From assembly GCA_037176885.1 (NCBI GenBank), contig JAWWNJ010000018.1, positions 2,232,001 through 2,296,000 of the forward strand: a DNA stretch of 64,000 nt. The letters are read 5' to 3'. Below are positions 1 to 10,539 of the stretch, piece after piece. The notes under the pieces were generated by a model. It worked only from the letters and a program-made list of their open reading frames with translations, was not told where the DNA came from and did no database searches. The DNA is from Favolaschia claudopus. Its lineage: Eukaryota > Basidiomycota > Agaricomycetes > Agaricales > Mycenaceae. The stretch's first letter is position 1, and each line of letters begins with the position of its first letter. Position numbers and translations under genes: made by a program.

Positions 1-113
1 CAGTCGGTGTCTTCCTCGAGAGTGAGCGCCGCCGCATGAGCGGCATGGCTGCTGCTATCGTACTCGCTGTTTCTGTCGCGTGGTGCGAGAAGCTGTGGTC
101 CTAGTTAACAATG

Positions 114-559
114 TTAACTAGCACGACGCTGAGGTAGGCTGCAGCTATTTATGTACCAAAGGATCACTTACTTATATACCATTACAGTAGGCCCCCGGTC
201 ACTACCTACCAGGTTCGTCACATTGAAAACCCGAATTTCGGCCTGATTTACTCTATTTTGCGGCACTGATGGCGCTCTGGCGGCTTCAAAAATCACGATT
301 TTTTTCTGAAAATGCGCGCAAACGCTTAGTTTAGAGGAGCTGTGTCGCCCTATCTAGTCAAAACCGCGGTCAGATGGCTGGTTCGCGAAATAGACCTCTC
401 AGATTCGACCTTGTTTTACTCTATGGACGTGACGAACCTATATGTCAGTGACCGGGGGCCTATTACAGTAACTAATCGTGCTATTTGTCTAGGTACATAA
501 TCTGAGCTGTTGTTGTTAACTAGCACGACGCTGAGTAACTAATCTTGCTATTTGTCTAG
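114..559. repeat. Short duplicated segments around a MITE
   Basis: A 20-bp string, TTAACTAGCACGACGCTGAG, occurs at 114-133 and again at 516-535. A second motif of about 24 bp, ending CTATTTGTCTAG, occurs at 469-492 and 536-559 with one change. The MITE at 189-461 lies between the copies. No coding potential was seen in 1-717. The origin of the duplication is unknown. Confidence 0.6.
189..461. mobile_element. hAT-type MITE with 8-bp target duplication
   Basis: This 273-bp element is bounded by inverted repeats that begin AGGCCCCCGGTCACT. The first 15 bases are perfect and similarity continues to about base 33 (GGTTCGTCAC on both arms). It is flanked by the perfect 8-bp direct repeat ATTACAGT at 181-188 and 462-469. 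An 8-bp duplication is typical of the hAT superfamily. There is no internal ORF, so the copy is non-autonomous. The family name is unknown. Confidence 0.85.
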
Positions 560-717
560 TCTAGGACGGACGTCCGGTTCTGAGAGGTTACGGGCCCTCG
601 TAGGACGCCAGTTTTACTGCGCCACGTTTTCCGGACGCTATCCAGCACAACAACAAAACCAACTAGCCGCAGGAGCCTGCAAACGACCGCAGCTCTAGGC
701 CACGTCATCCGCCAGAC

Positions 718-1556
718 ATGGCGACCACTGCTGAATCCACTACACCGGTGCTCGAAGGAGCAGAAAACTTTCCCATATGGAAGATCCGGATGGAGGGGGA
801 GTTTGCTCGAGAGAAAGTTGCGCTTATTATCTCTGGCGAGGACACAGCGGCAACTCAAGCCGCTGCGGAAGCAGCAGCGACATCCTCCAGCACAGTCTCC
901 GCAATCTATTATCTATGGCGTGGTAACGACTTCCACTCACGCCATCCGTGACTCATTTTGGGTGCGCGACGCTCGGGCTCGTGGTATCATCCACAAGTTC
1001 ATCTCCAATCACATCCTCATGTCTGTCGTCCACCTCACTGGCGCAAAGGAAACATGGGACGCTATTCTTGCCAAGTACGAAAAGGTCAACGTTGACGCCA
1101 CCGCTTTCTTCACGCTAGTCCAGATGCTGGAGACCAAGTGGGATCCCTCTACCAGGTTTGACGACCACCTCACCAAACTGCGATCTGGAAACTGACCCTC
1201 ACAAACATGTCACGGCCGGTCGATGATGAGTTCATGGCATGGATCCTACTCAAGTCGCTGCCGGACACCACCGGCTGGAAGTCAATAGCGTTCCCCAGGG
1301 CGAGAAGCTCAAGTTCTCCGAGGCGGAGCAGCGCATCAAAGCAGAGCTTGCAAACCCCATCATCACCGGCCCACAGGAGTCGGCGCTCGCGGCCACATCA
1401 CTGCCCTCATCCACGAACTACAGGGGAAAGAAAACCGGTGGTCCGACAAAGAAGTGTCAGCTCCACGGCCTCTGTTACCACGACACCAAAGACTGCCGTG
1501 ACCTGAAGAAGAAGGCAGAGGAGGAAAGCGCTAAACGCAGACGGGGGAGGCGATGA
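718..1556 (+). pseudogene. Ty1/Copia-type Gag, frameshifted
   Basis: The reading starts MATTAESTTPVLEG at 718 and continues through three frames (718-, 803-, then 1207-/1239-), so at least two frameshifts have broken it. The middle holds a UBN2-type Gag core (FWVRDARARGIIHKFIS, then GAKETWDAILAKYE and LETKWDP). The C-terminal part has a zinc-knuckle-like arrangement, CQLHGLCYHDTKDC, before a basic tail. No protease, integrase or RT follows; a MITE begins at 1570. It is a Gag remnant and cannot encode a full protein as it stands. Confidence 0.75.
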
Positions 1557-1569
1557 GAGTGGACATTAT

Positions 1570-1714
1570 GGGGAACTTCTCCATTCCGAGGGTGATGGCA
1601 AAACGGTCCAGATTCCCACGGTGGGTCATTGTTTTCCCTTCTCCAAGGGGAAATCCCTCGGCCGGGAAAACACGTTTTCGGCACCCAGAAAAGCCTCGGA
1701 ATGACCGATTTTTC
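1570..1714. mobile_element. 145-bp MITE, copy 1
   Basis: An inverted copy of nearly the whole segment lies at 29503-29648. Both share the same two outer limits, GGGGAACTTCTCC at one end and a run ending ATCGGTC..TTTTC at the other. The ends are imperfect inverted repeats built on CATTCCGAGG/CCTCGGAATG. Sequence outside these limits is not shared. No ORF is present. Confidence 0.65.
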
Positions 1715-2237
1715 CAGTGGTGATTGTTTGTTTCCAGCGTATCATGTGACTGACACGTGCGTATGGGAAAACAAACCGAGTGCCAGTACGGGAGTCGCGG
1801 AATCCAGCCAAATGGGGACTCGACACGTTTTCCTCCAATAACTGCTTCATCCTCCTCAAGGCTCCATTCCAACAATGCTAGCATTTCATTGATCTGAATT
1901 TCATGAACACGAGAGGTACCATACAAAAGCAGCCGCATCAGGGACCCGATACCTGGTCAGAGGTAGGAAAAGTGGGTTTTATGGGCACGTTCGGGGAATC
2001 CGGTCAGAGAACTCGACCCTTAGCATTTTGTATTGACGGTAAAAGATGATGGAAGAACAAATTTTAGAAATCATTCATTTTTTCGAGAATCCGAGGGCAC
2101 GCGCCGCGCGCTCCCTTCGAACGAGATCGAATTCATACGTGTGTATCAAGAACAACATTGTAATTACAGCTCGAGTTGTGGATAGAACAGGACAACAAAT
2201 AACGATGGTACCAAAAACGTGCGAGGAAAACAAAGAA

Positions 2238-3943
2238 TCACGAATCAAACACACCAGAGGCAAGGTCTCCTTTGAAGCGAACATTTGCGTTGTGAATCCG
2301 GCGCCAGCTGAAGATAGTAAAACCCGCCTTCTGCAACTCATCGTCAAGCGTAGATGGTGTTTTATCTCCGGGACGGAAACCAACATCCTTCAAGAGGCTT
2401 GCATCACCCTCGGCGAAGCCATAGAGGTCGCAAAACTGATCTAACTGGACATTGTGGCGTTTGACTGGCGACGGAGGGGCACTGCGCGGTTGAGAAAGCG
2501 AAGGGGAGGGAATGGCAGGAACACCGGCTGGGGTAGAAGCATGATTGGCAGGCGACAGTTGGGGGAAAAGTGCGGGAAGCCCACCACCCGACATCAGGGA
2601 CGCCAGAAATATGTCGGTCATCGACAGGGTAGGAGCAGGAGCTGGAACAGGAGCAGGAGCAGGAATGGCAGGAACTGGAACAGCGGGTGCAAGCGGAGTC
2701 ACGGTGGTTTCAAGAGATGAATTGTGGAGGGCCGAGGGCATGGGAGGGATGTTTTTGATACGTTGTTGAGCATCAAAGAATCGCGATGCGGGAGCGGTCT
2801 TCTCATCCGTCAGCTTTTGCGACTGTTGTTGGGCTCAATCACAGCAGGATCAAACGAAAGGATGGAACAGACCATGGATGCAGCCCAAACTCCGAGACGT
2901 GTTGCGTTCAAGTCAAAGAAATAGCCCGTTTCGGGTTGATGGTAGACACGAAGATTTGGCCAGCGCGGGTCGTTTCCGATTGGGTACTTCTCTTCAAGCT
3001 TCGCGCGCTCGGTACGTGTCGAGGCATTGAAGGATATCTGATCACAGCTGAGCGGAATGATTGGGAATGAGATGAAATCAGACACACCTTCTGCTCCGCA
3101 ATCGAGCCACTCGGCCCCGCGCGTTCGAGTTCGGAATAGTCAAATGTAGGCGGGGGAGCCTCTTCTGTCTCCCAAAGCTGGGGAAAAAATGTGGTTGATC
3201 AGCACTTTGGAATTGCATGCATGAAACAGTGTGCGCACCATTGGTTCCTCCATGGGCTTGTTTGGGGGCGGCATGAACAGGATCACCACACGCTCCGCCT
3301 TCCCCTTTAGTTCTTCCACCATTGCTGCGTAGCCAACAGCCTTTCCAAGAGGGAACTTGTCACCAGTAAGCGGTTTCTTCGTTTTCCACATGATTTTTGA
3401 CTGATTGATGTTTTCGACGAGACAAGGGAGTTCGGTAGCAATAGCGGACAAGAGATCGAGGTAAGAGGCAGACATGGGGAGTATGAAAGGTCCTTTTTGA
3501 AGTGTATCATCCTCGGTAGGCTTGGGAGTGCGTTTTTTCGTAGGGGCGGGAGCTTCTTTGGGGATTTTGATATAGTATGTGATACTCGGGGGAGGCTCGT
3601 CACTGTCGGCGGCCGGCGCCTTCGTTTTGCTTCGTCGTTTGGCTGGAGGCTTGGTCTCCGTTGCTGCAGCAGTGTCGGTCTCCTCCGAGGCTCGTTTCCG
3701 TTTTGCAGCCTTCTTCTCAGCCTTTTTCGCTTGTGCTGCCATGACTTCGGGGGTTCTAACAAGGAACTTGTTGCATGCTTTGAAGAGGGTACTCAGAAGG
3801 GCACCTGGAAGAACAGAATAGAGCAAAATACCAGCAGGATGGTCGGCAATTACGCCCTCTATCATAGCATCCAAATCCGAGGCAGAGAGCTGGGACGGCC
3901 CTTCGACGACCGTAACGTCCTCGTCTGAGTCGCTGGAGACCAT
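2238..3943 (-). CDS. 514-aa Agaricomycete protein, SAM-like C-terminus
   Basis: Four exons can be joined by frame: 3943-3239, 3177-3088, 3037-2873 and 2822-2238. The introns are 61, 50 and 50 bp, all GT..AG, and all four exons join without a stop, giving 514 residues. The N-terminus is acidic (MVSSDSDEDVTVVEG). Residues 85-125 are a Lys/Ala-rich, nuclear-signal-like stretch. The middle contains WPNLRVYHQPETGYFFDL, and a Pro/Ala-rich linker follows. The last 65 residues look like a SAM-type helical domain (LDQFCDLYGF, then AGFTIFSWRRI). From memory this matches a large, unnamed, lineage-expanded Agaricomycete family; function is unknown. Intact frame and good splice sites argue that it is a real gene although transposon debris surrounds it. 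The plus-strand ORF at 2046-2444 is its antisense shadow. Confidence 0.7.
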
Positions 3944-4400
3944 CGTAGAGGTGAGAAAGGGAGGGAGTAGCTCAGACGGAGAGTTCTACGCGAAGTACAG
4001 AGAGAAAGACGTGGAAAGACGCAAATTTCCTTTTTGGGAAGCGCAAATATTTTTATTTGTGATTCTCATTATTTACAGGAAACCCTGTAATATTCGAAGC
4101 GCTACGTCTAGGCGAGTGTTCCCTATAAATTTCAGCCTGATTTGACCAGAAATGAACGAATTCGAGCGACTTTCTCCTCGCTGGAGAAAAGGGTAGATTT
4201 GCTCGCTTTGCTCGCAATTAAGCGAGTCTCGCCGTGAAAAAATCGTATTTTGGGGGGCTGCAAATACACGCTATTGTGGCACCTTTATATATAACAAAAT
4301 GGCTCTATTGGAACTTGTCTGGAACCCGGGTAAGTCAGCAGTCACAGTATTGTCACAGTTTGCATCAGCCTTGGAATGCTTGCCAGAAGGTGGGAGTGAA

Positions 4401-4567
4401 TAGAGCATTTTGGCAAACGGTGAAAATCAGATTTCAGTTCGAAAAACTAAGCGAGTTTGGCGAAAAACTACAGTGGGCTGCGCACTGTTTTGCGGCTCCA
4501 CAACCAAAATTTGGTTGGCGGGAACTGAAGAAAAAAATCATTTTTCACCGTTTGCCAAAGTGCTCTA
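4401..4567. mobile_element. 167-bp MITE, hAT-like TAGAGCA ends
   Basis: Inverted ends begin TAGAGCA and continue TTTGGCAAACGGTGAAAA with one mismatch, and the arms extend to about 40 bp (CAGTTC/GAACTG). TAGAGC-type starts are common in hAT elements. No clean 8-bp duplication could be read in the flanks. There is no coding capacity. 3944-4400 holds only the 5' flank of the preceding minus-strand gene; I see nothing else there. Confidence 0.65.
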
Positions 4568-5146
4568 ATGAATGAAATCTGCCGCATATTTCAAGATGCG
4601 GGGATCATGCGAATTGGAGGGCTTCAGCCAATCGTTAGCATGGATGAGGGAGGGGCGGGGGGACGCAGAAGAGGCGGTACACGCGCGAGTCGTTGCCTTT
4701 TGCTTGGGCATGATGGTGGTTATCAAAGTCACTTTTTGCGGACTCCTTATTTGGTAAGTGAACTAGCATGAACCCGTGCTTCGCACGGAAACCAATGATC
4801 TTGTTTGCCAGATGAAGAATTCATAGCTTGCTGTCCCACATGAATTGTAAAATAGAAAGAATTAAAAAAACGCTGAAACCTACTGCAACCACAGGGCGCT
4901 CGTCAACAGCCGATACGGTTGGTTCCTCGCGTTCCGTGGCTTGTCAGCTATCCCCCCTTTGAGCGGTCAAGGTTGAATAATTTGTGTGCAAATGCGGCTG
5001 CCAGCCCGTCAAAATGTTCAACCTTTTCTTTTCGATTGTTGGACTTGCCGTGGCCGCCGTTGGAATGTGGGAGATTTTAGGTCAGTGTACATTGGTCATC
5101 ACTGATGTCGACCTGGCAATGAAACTGCTCGGTCACCCAGCCGTCC
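4568..5146. other. No gene recognised
   Basis: Only short ORFs without recognisable motifs occur here, such as 4984-5178 with one hydrophobic stretch. The last ten bases, 5137-5146, are the left target duplication of the next element. Confidence 0.5.
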
Positions 5147-5727
5147 TAGTCTGTAACTTACCGCGTGGCAGGTCATAGGAGGGTCGCCTTATTATATAAT
5201 CATCGCGTTAGGCAGTTTGTTCCCACGGCGCTTCCTGCGTCTTTCAACTGCGTGGTCGTTCATTTTCCCATAGTTTTGGAGGTAGGATGCATTGATAACA
5301 GTTTCTTTACACTCCCCGGAGGTTAGAATAGCTTACTTTCTATTTTGCAGTCCAAAGACGAGTATTGTTTCTCTTCGCCGCCTTTGGCCGGCGGCGAACA
5401 CCTCAAATTGAACTCATCCAAATCTCATCCGTTTCTCAAGCTTTTTTCTGGCTTCAAGTGCCGATAATGCATTTTATATCATTTGAAAGCCTTTTGCGAG
5501 AATAAGGCGCGTAAGTACGCGCTCTAGATGCCAGGATGGAACGTGAGAAACTTATGATTATATAATAAGGGGACCCGCCAATCACTAACCCCTTGGAAGT
5601 GACAGACTATTATAATACACCGCAGGTACGAGGAGTCTTGTATTCTAATGTCTGTTTATAAGAGACTATTATAATACACCGCAGGTACGAGGAGTCTTGT
5701 ATTCTAATGTCTGTTTATAAGAGACTA
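5147..5727 (+). mobile_element. Structured non-autonomous element, copy 1
   Basis: This 581-bp element starts TAGTCTGTAACTTACCGCG and ends TTTATAAGAGACTA. It is flanked by the perfect 10-bp duplication CCAGCCGTCC at 5137-5146 and 5728-5737. A relative with the same two ends lies at 20604-21101, also with its own target duplication. The inverted ends are short (TAGTCT/AGACTA). The 5' 55 bp are conserved between copies (TACCGCG, GGGTCG, CTTATTAT), and the 3' end carries a hairpin. No ORF is present. The 9-10-bp duplication suggests a cut-and-paste DDE transposase, perhaps Mutator-like, but no superfamily can be assigned. Confidence 0.8.
5605..5722 (+). repeat. 59-bp tandem duplication of the terminal hairpin
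   Basis: Two identical 59-bp units (5605-5663, 5664-5722) each contain an imperfect stem, ATTATAATAC pairing with GTATTCTAAT, around the loop ACCGCAGGTACGAGGA, enclosed by the outer pair ACAGAC/GTCTGT in the first unit. The related element at 21 kb has one such hairpin with a different stem sequence. Confidence 0.9.
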
Positions 5728-5854
5728 CCAGCCGTCCAGGTGCGGGAAAGGAAATGGCATGTGGGGTCCGCGAGGGTCCGGCCCGTTGTCTGTAGAATTA
5801 AATTCTGCCGACTCGGAGGGGGTCAAATTTGATGAGAAATCTCATCAGCTCATC

Positions 5855-6111
5855 ATGGAATTAAATAACTTCTGGGAGTATTTGGCGGCGGCTCACTTAG
5901 CTCCGATCTCCTTTACACCTACGTGTTTCTATGCTCTTTGGGTCTTTCTATTGTTGTATATCACCTCTCGCCTTTCCATCCCTTGGCACAGTTTCCAGCT
6001 CCCACTATCGGAAAGATCACCCAATTATGGACATTTTGGAAGACATTGCAGGGATACAAGTATCTGTACCACAAATCACTCCATGATAGATATGGGCCAT
6101 ATGTTCGGATA
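5855..6111 (+). pseudogene. Cytochrome P450 N-terminal fragment
   Basis: The reading begins MELNNFWEYLAAAHLAP, passes through a hydrophobic anchor (FYALWVFLLLYITS), and then shifts by one frame into FHPLAQFPAPTIGKIT and LYHKSLHDRYGPYVRIG. The Pro-rich hinge and the RYGPxVRIG motif are diagnostic of the start of fungal microsomal P450s. Nothing matching the later P450 helices or the heme-binding Cys motif follows, since a Copia element lies at 6508. The frame shift near 5955 could be a small indel. It is a decayed 5' piece of about 85 residues. Confidence 0.65.
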
Positions 6112-6507
6112 GGTCAGTCAGGCTTATCGTGTTTTGCGACTTCTGGCGGTCCAACGTGGTGTTTATGTAGTAACGTCGAGCTGTAGGACCAAATGCAATC
6201 TCCGTCATCGACGCACCAACCGTGCGAGAGACTCTGAGCCGAGGTGGTCTCGAGAAAGGACGATGTCAGTCATGGTCTTCTTCTGCTCATCTTTGGTGTC
6301 TGAACAATTGACATGCGACTGACACAGAATATGAAGCTTGAAGAATTTTGACCACAAATGCGGCTTGACATTAGTCTTATGTTTACCGCGCCCTTTCAAC
6401 CGCGTCAGGATGTTATTAGCTAATATCATGTAAGCAGATTTCACGGGTTCCGAAAATGCTTCCAGTTCCACGCTGAAACCTTGCTTCAACCTCATGCCCT
6501 ATGGATA

Positions 6508-8036
6508 GAGTAGATACTTCTTGAAGGTGGGCGCAAAAACGAGACAACAGAATAATTAGATCACTACCCTACTGTACATGGATGTGACCGAGAGTACATA
6601 AGATAGATGTCCGGCAACCAGGAATACCCGGGTGCACAGGAGAGCGCGCACACCTAAATATTTTAACACACCCCCTCGCGCGAAGACTGGGCAAATGCGC
6701 TAGACCGCGACAGAGGGAGTAGTTTTCACCTTGCGACGGTTCCCATGTCGAACTTTTCTCTTCCCCCTCAAGCTCGACAGCGGCAGCGGCAGACGACATC
6801 ACGATGGGATCCTCATTGAAGAGGATGACCTCGTCGGTGGCGGAAGCAGGGAGGACGATGTCGACGTCGGGAGCGTGCGCGACTACGGCGACATCATATT
6901 CGTCGTCTGAGTCGACTGACCAAGCGGCGGTCGCGTTCAAGATCTTATTCTTTACGTCGGCGGGCATGTCAGCAACACAGCGTCGGGCGATGTGACCGGC
7001 GCGTCCGCAACGGTAGCAGACACCGTTCGCATCCTTGGGGTTGCCCCAATCGAAGGCGTCCTTGTTGCGCTTGCGATCGCGAGCAGCGGCCATGGCGACT
7101 GGCTCGGGAGCAAGGGGATCGTATTCATCCTCCGTCTTGAGGTTCTTGTTGACGGTTTCCTCCATCTCGAAAGCTTTGATCCGCGCTATGATGTCGTGGA
7201 GCTTGGGAGTCGGGACGGTGGTGGAGAGGGAGAAACGGATGACAGCGAAGGAGGGATGAAGGCGCAGGAGCAAGAAGTCGGTGACCTCGCTGCTGCTCAT
7301 CTCATGGCCGATGGCCTTGAGCTGTCGCACGATGGAGAGGACAGCGTCGATGTAGACGGCAACGCGTTTGGCGGGGTCGTGACGAAGGTTGTAGAGCTCG
7401 CTGCGGAGGGCGAGGCGGAGACTGGGGGTATCGCTCTGATACTCACGTTTGAGCAGAGCCCAGGCAGCAGAGCCGGTGGAGACGTCGGCAATGGTGCCAC
7501 GATAGTCGGCCTTGAGGAGGAAGTAGAGCAGGGGATATGCACGGTTGTTTGCCTTATCCCATGCGGCGGCCTCGGTCGCATCCGTCGGCCGGGGTTTCGT
7601 CCCACTGACTATCTCCCAACTCTCCTCCAGCCTGAAGTAGTTCTGGACGTCCTTAGCGAACGACGTTCAGTTAGAGCCCGAAAAAGTGGGCGACACGAGA
7701 GAAAACAGCGTTGTTGGTGTTGGACATGGTGAAGAAGGATGGGGAGGAAAGGAGTGAGGGGAGTGGTGGTGTAAAGACAGTGGTAGGGGAGACACGCGGG
7801 GCTCGACTTGAAAGAAGGAGCAGTGCTGAGTGGCGGCTACAAAAACCCGTGTTAAACGTCTTGGGAGGCTCAGAGTCAAGCAGATCCTGCGGGCGAGACG
7901 GCACGATCTCGGAGACAAGGTGGGTGAGGAACACGGAAGAGGACACAGAAGACGCAGAGGGCGGGGCCCATAACCTCTTGAAGGTGGGCGCAAAAACGAG
8001 ACAACAGAATAATTACTGTACATGGATATGACAGGT
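6508..8036 (-). mobile_element. Gag-only Copia-type LTR element, decayed
   Basis: Read on the minus strand, a purine-rich tract is followed at 6667 by TGTGTTAAAATATTTAGG, and the putative 3' LTR runs to 6508, ending CACCTTCAAGA. The last ~60 bp of that LTR (CATCCATGTACAG and ATTATTCTGTTGTCTCG through the end) recur directly at 8036-7974 as a truncated 5' LTR, followed by GGTTATGGGCC, a plausible primer site. The space between is only ~1.3 kb and encodes Gag alone. The direct repeats are plain in the sequence; calling them LTRs is inference. Confidence 0.55.
6569..7727 (-). pseudogene. Copia Gag with CCHC knuckle, inactivated
   Basis: The start is MSNTNNAVFSRVAHF at 7727. Two stops and a frame change follow within about 40 bases, after which a good Gag frame resumes (DVQNYFRLEESWEIVSGTKP, then SGSAAWALLKREYQ-like UBN2 core). 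After a further frame change it continues to a perfect zinc knuckle CYRCGRAGHIARRC and an acidic tail. Pol domains are absent. The last codons lie in the putative 3' LTR. The gene sits between the direct repeats at 6508 and 7974, which supports a Gag-only parent element. Confidence 0.75.
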
Positions 8037-8560
8037 AGACGACACGCAAATACGGACAACCCTCCAAATCGGGAAGATTGGACAAGATTTTCATCAGACT
8101 GGTCCTTTTCCCAGATTCAAGCAACAATTTACTAAATCGGCTCCCGACATATTGTAGAGACCCATCCTGTATATTACTACCAAACCATTTTACTTCAGCT
8201 TCAGAATTGACAAAGTTGTTCACCGCTGGAAGTGGCAAGTAGTCGTGTGAAACTTGACACATCAAGACTGATCCTGACACAAGATTTGGATATAACTATT
8301 TTCCCTGCCCCGCAACACAGTACTCACAGCCGCGTTTCGTCAATTTATTGGGCCGACAAGTTAATTGTTAAGCTCTAAGTTTCTCATTTAGAATATGCGT
8401 CCCAAAAATCAGCTAAAATACAATTGATTTATTGTCGCCAAAAATGTGACTAGATGATATAACTTCCTGTCCCCTATCTAAGTCCAATAAATTTATTGTA
8501 TCCTAATAGCTTACAGAAGCAAATGAACCGTACACAATTTATAGAGTACAAGTCCCAGAT
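8037..8560 (-). other. Unrecognised minus-strand reading
   Basis: A minus-strand frame of about 80 residues runs from 8280 (MSGSVLMCQVSHDY) and is cut by the Copia repeat near 8036. Its second half (LLESGKRTSLMKILSNLPDL) faintly recalls a nucleotide-binding loop, but I cannot assign it. 8281-8560 is AT-rich and holds nothing I recognise. Confidence 0.25.
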
Positions 8561-8574
8561 AATCCCCCACAGCC

Positions 8575-8905
8575 CCTCCTTTTCGCTGGCGCTGGCCCTT
8601 TCGCTGGCGTTGCTCTTTCGCTGGCGCGGGGCCTTTTTTGTTTGGATTTAGTTTTTCTTTTCTTAATGCAACAATAATTTTTTTTTTTTGAACAAACTAA
8701 ATTACATGAGTTCAGATACTTAATGAAAACTAAGAAGAGCACTTGCGGGCGCCGGCCCGGACGGCTGGGGTTTTCCACCCCAGACCCCGACCGCTGCGCG
8801 GGGCTTCCGCTCGCCGCGGGGCCCACTGCGTGGTGCAACCGCTCGCCGCGGAGGCCCACTGCGTGGTGCCAGCGCTCGCCGCGAGGCCCGCTGCGCGGGG
8901 CTAAA
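8575..8905. repeat. GC-rich degenerate tandem repeats
   Basis: Three units of CTTTCGCTGGCG(C/T) occur at 8580-8630. A T-rich tract follows near 8680. Then three ~31-bp units built on CGCTCGCCGCG and GCCCACTGCGTGGTG lie at 8808-8903. The stretch is far more GC-rich than its flanks. It resembles the 3' end of a non-LTR element read on the minus strand, but no RT is present, so this is a guess. Confidence 0.5.
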
Positions 8906-9062
8906 GTATCCGACATGTGGGGGAGGAAGGCCGACTAAAGCCGACACGGAAAGTGTGATGATGGTCACTCGTCACGTCACACTTTCCGGTGTCAGTTCAA
9001 AATTCCACCCATGCTTCTAGTTCACCTAGGCATTTCGGAGAACATACCTATATGCAGAAGTG

Positions 9063-10270
9063 TTCACCGTGAACTTGGTGAACCTCGTGAACTTGGTGAA
9101 CTTTTGGTGAACGCACGTAAACAAAGCGTAAACAGTGATGAATGTGACAAAGGGTAACAATCAGTCACAACCTCTCTTGCTTCCCCCCGGTACGTCCCAC
9201 TCAATGCTGCCGCCCTTGTGAGTGCTCGCCTAGCGCCAAATTGATATATGCTGACGATGAACCCTTACAGACCACCAATGGCCTCTACCCTCACGAATTC
9301 ATCAACTGTCCAGGCATCCCCCACTGAGGAATCGTCTGCAACCACCGCATACCGCCTGTGTTGATCTGCTCGGGAAGGGATGAGCCCTACCACCGGGATC
9401 TTCGCTTCAATGCCGTAAGCTTCCCTTTGCTTTCTTTTCCCTATTTCATCGCGTCCTAGTGCGATGGATGCGGGCACTTCGAATGACTCGACCCTGAGCC
9501 TTGGGCCGCCGAAAGGCGCAAGGACCTGCCTATGGAGCACCGCCAGACCTTCCCCCGGACAACCCGCCGAGCTCTAGCTTCACGCTCGACCCCGCGCTCG
9601 CGTACCCGCCATCCCAATACCTTCCCCCTCCACCATCCCAACTCCCAGCGCTTCCGCCCCCTCCATCGTAGCCTCGCATCCCTTCATTATCGGCGTCGCT
9701 TGCCCGACCGGTCCCCTGGCAGATATGGCTGCCGCCTTTAGGATGATCATCCCTAAGAGCGAACTCTCGGTCTCCGATCGCTTAAAGAGGGTGTTTCAGA
9801 CCTCACGCTTCCCCAACGGTGTGTAGTATCAACAAGTACGTGCGTGCAAGGGCTCAGAACAGGGAGAGCGAGACGCAGCTGCGCTTCTTTCTCGTACAAG
9901 TGCTGGACTGTGGACTGCCTGGAGGGCGAAGTCGACGGGATGGGCGTCTGTGAAGGAACAGAAGCGCCGCTGATGTACTGTAGATACATTCCTTATTCCT
10001 CTTTATATGATTACATTGAGCTGTACCTTTATCTGTTTGTATTCAACTGTATTCAAGCGGTACAAATATATTGTTCCATTCTCGTACTTCAAATCAGGCA
10101 GCGAGGGAAGACGCGTAATATCAGAGTAGACGCGACGCCGCGACGCGTCACCCTCGAAGCTATAGACAATCAACAGCCAATGATTACGTTTACAGTATGT
10201 GACGGCGGCGAGGCCGAGTTTACCATCAAGTTCACCAAGTTCACGAGGTTCTTGACGAGGTTGACCAAGT
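9063..10270. mobile_element. Possible inverted-repeat element, GTGAACTTG ends
   Basis: A repeated GTGAACTTGGTGAAC string at 9069-9101 has its reverse complement at 10228-10250, continuing imperfectly to 10270. GTAAAC-containing subterminal sequence recurs on both sides (9117-9135 and 10190). The 1.2-kb interior has several small ORFs (for example minus 9540-9265) that I do not recognise, and no transposase motif. Target duplications were not found. Confidence 0.35.
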
Positions 10271-10539
10271 TTTCCTTGCTTTGGTGCACTTCCTCACTCA
10301 GGAATTTTCTGGCATTTCGACAACATTTCGATGCTGCAAATTAATGTTCTATGAATGCATGGAGGGCGGCAGTGCGGGTGGTTGATAACGATTGTTTCCA
10401 TCAAGTTCGCATCAACTGATTGACAAATTATTTTTCTGAAAAAGTGAACTGAACGAACTGAACTAAGAATTGAGCACCCCTTCTATCCACTGCAAGGGCG
10501 GCTTCGAAAACCACAGAGCAGGCAAACCTTGCTATTCGT

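Noticed and set aside
2046..2444. Plus-strand 132-aa ORF as a gene
   Set aside because: It is antisense to the last exon of the 514-aa gene and its flank, and has no recognisable domain.
5605..5663. tRNA-like hairpin (CACCGCAGGTACGAGG) as a tRNA gene
   Set aside because: There is no cloverleaf, no T-loop GTTCRANNC box and no acceptor stem; the stem pairs directly as one hairpin and is tied to the transposon end.
5147..5727. Helitron with a 3' hairpin
   Set aside because: Helitrons do not create target duplications and end in CTRR; here there are 9-10-bp duplications and inverted TAGTCT ends.
8723..8968. Arg/Pro-rich ORFs on both strands
   Set aside because: They arise from GC-rich tandem repeats with all frames open.
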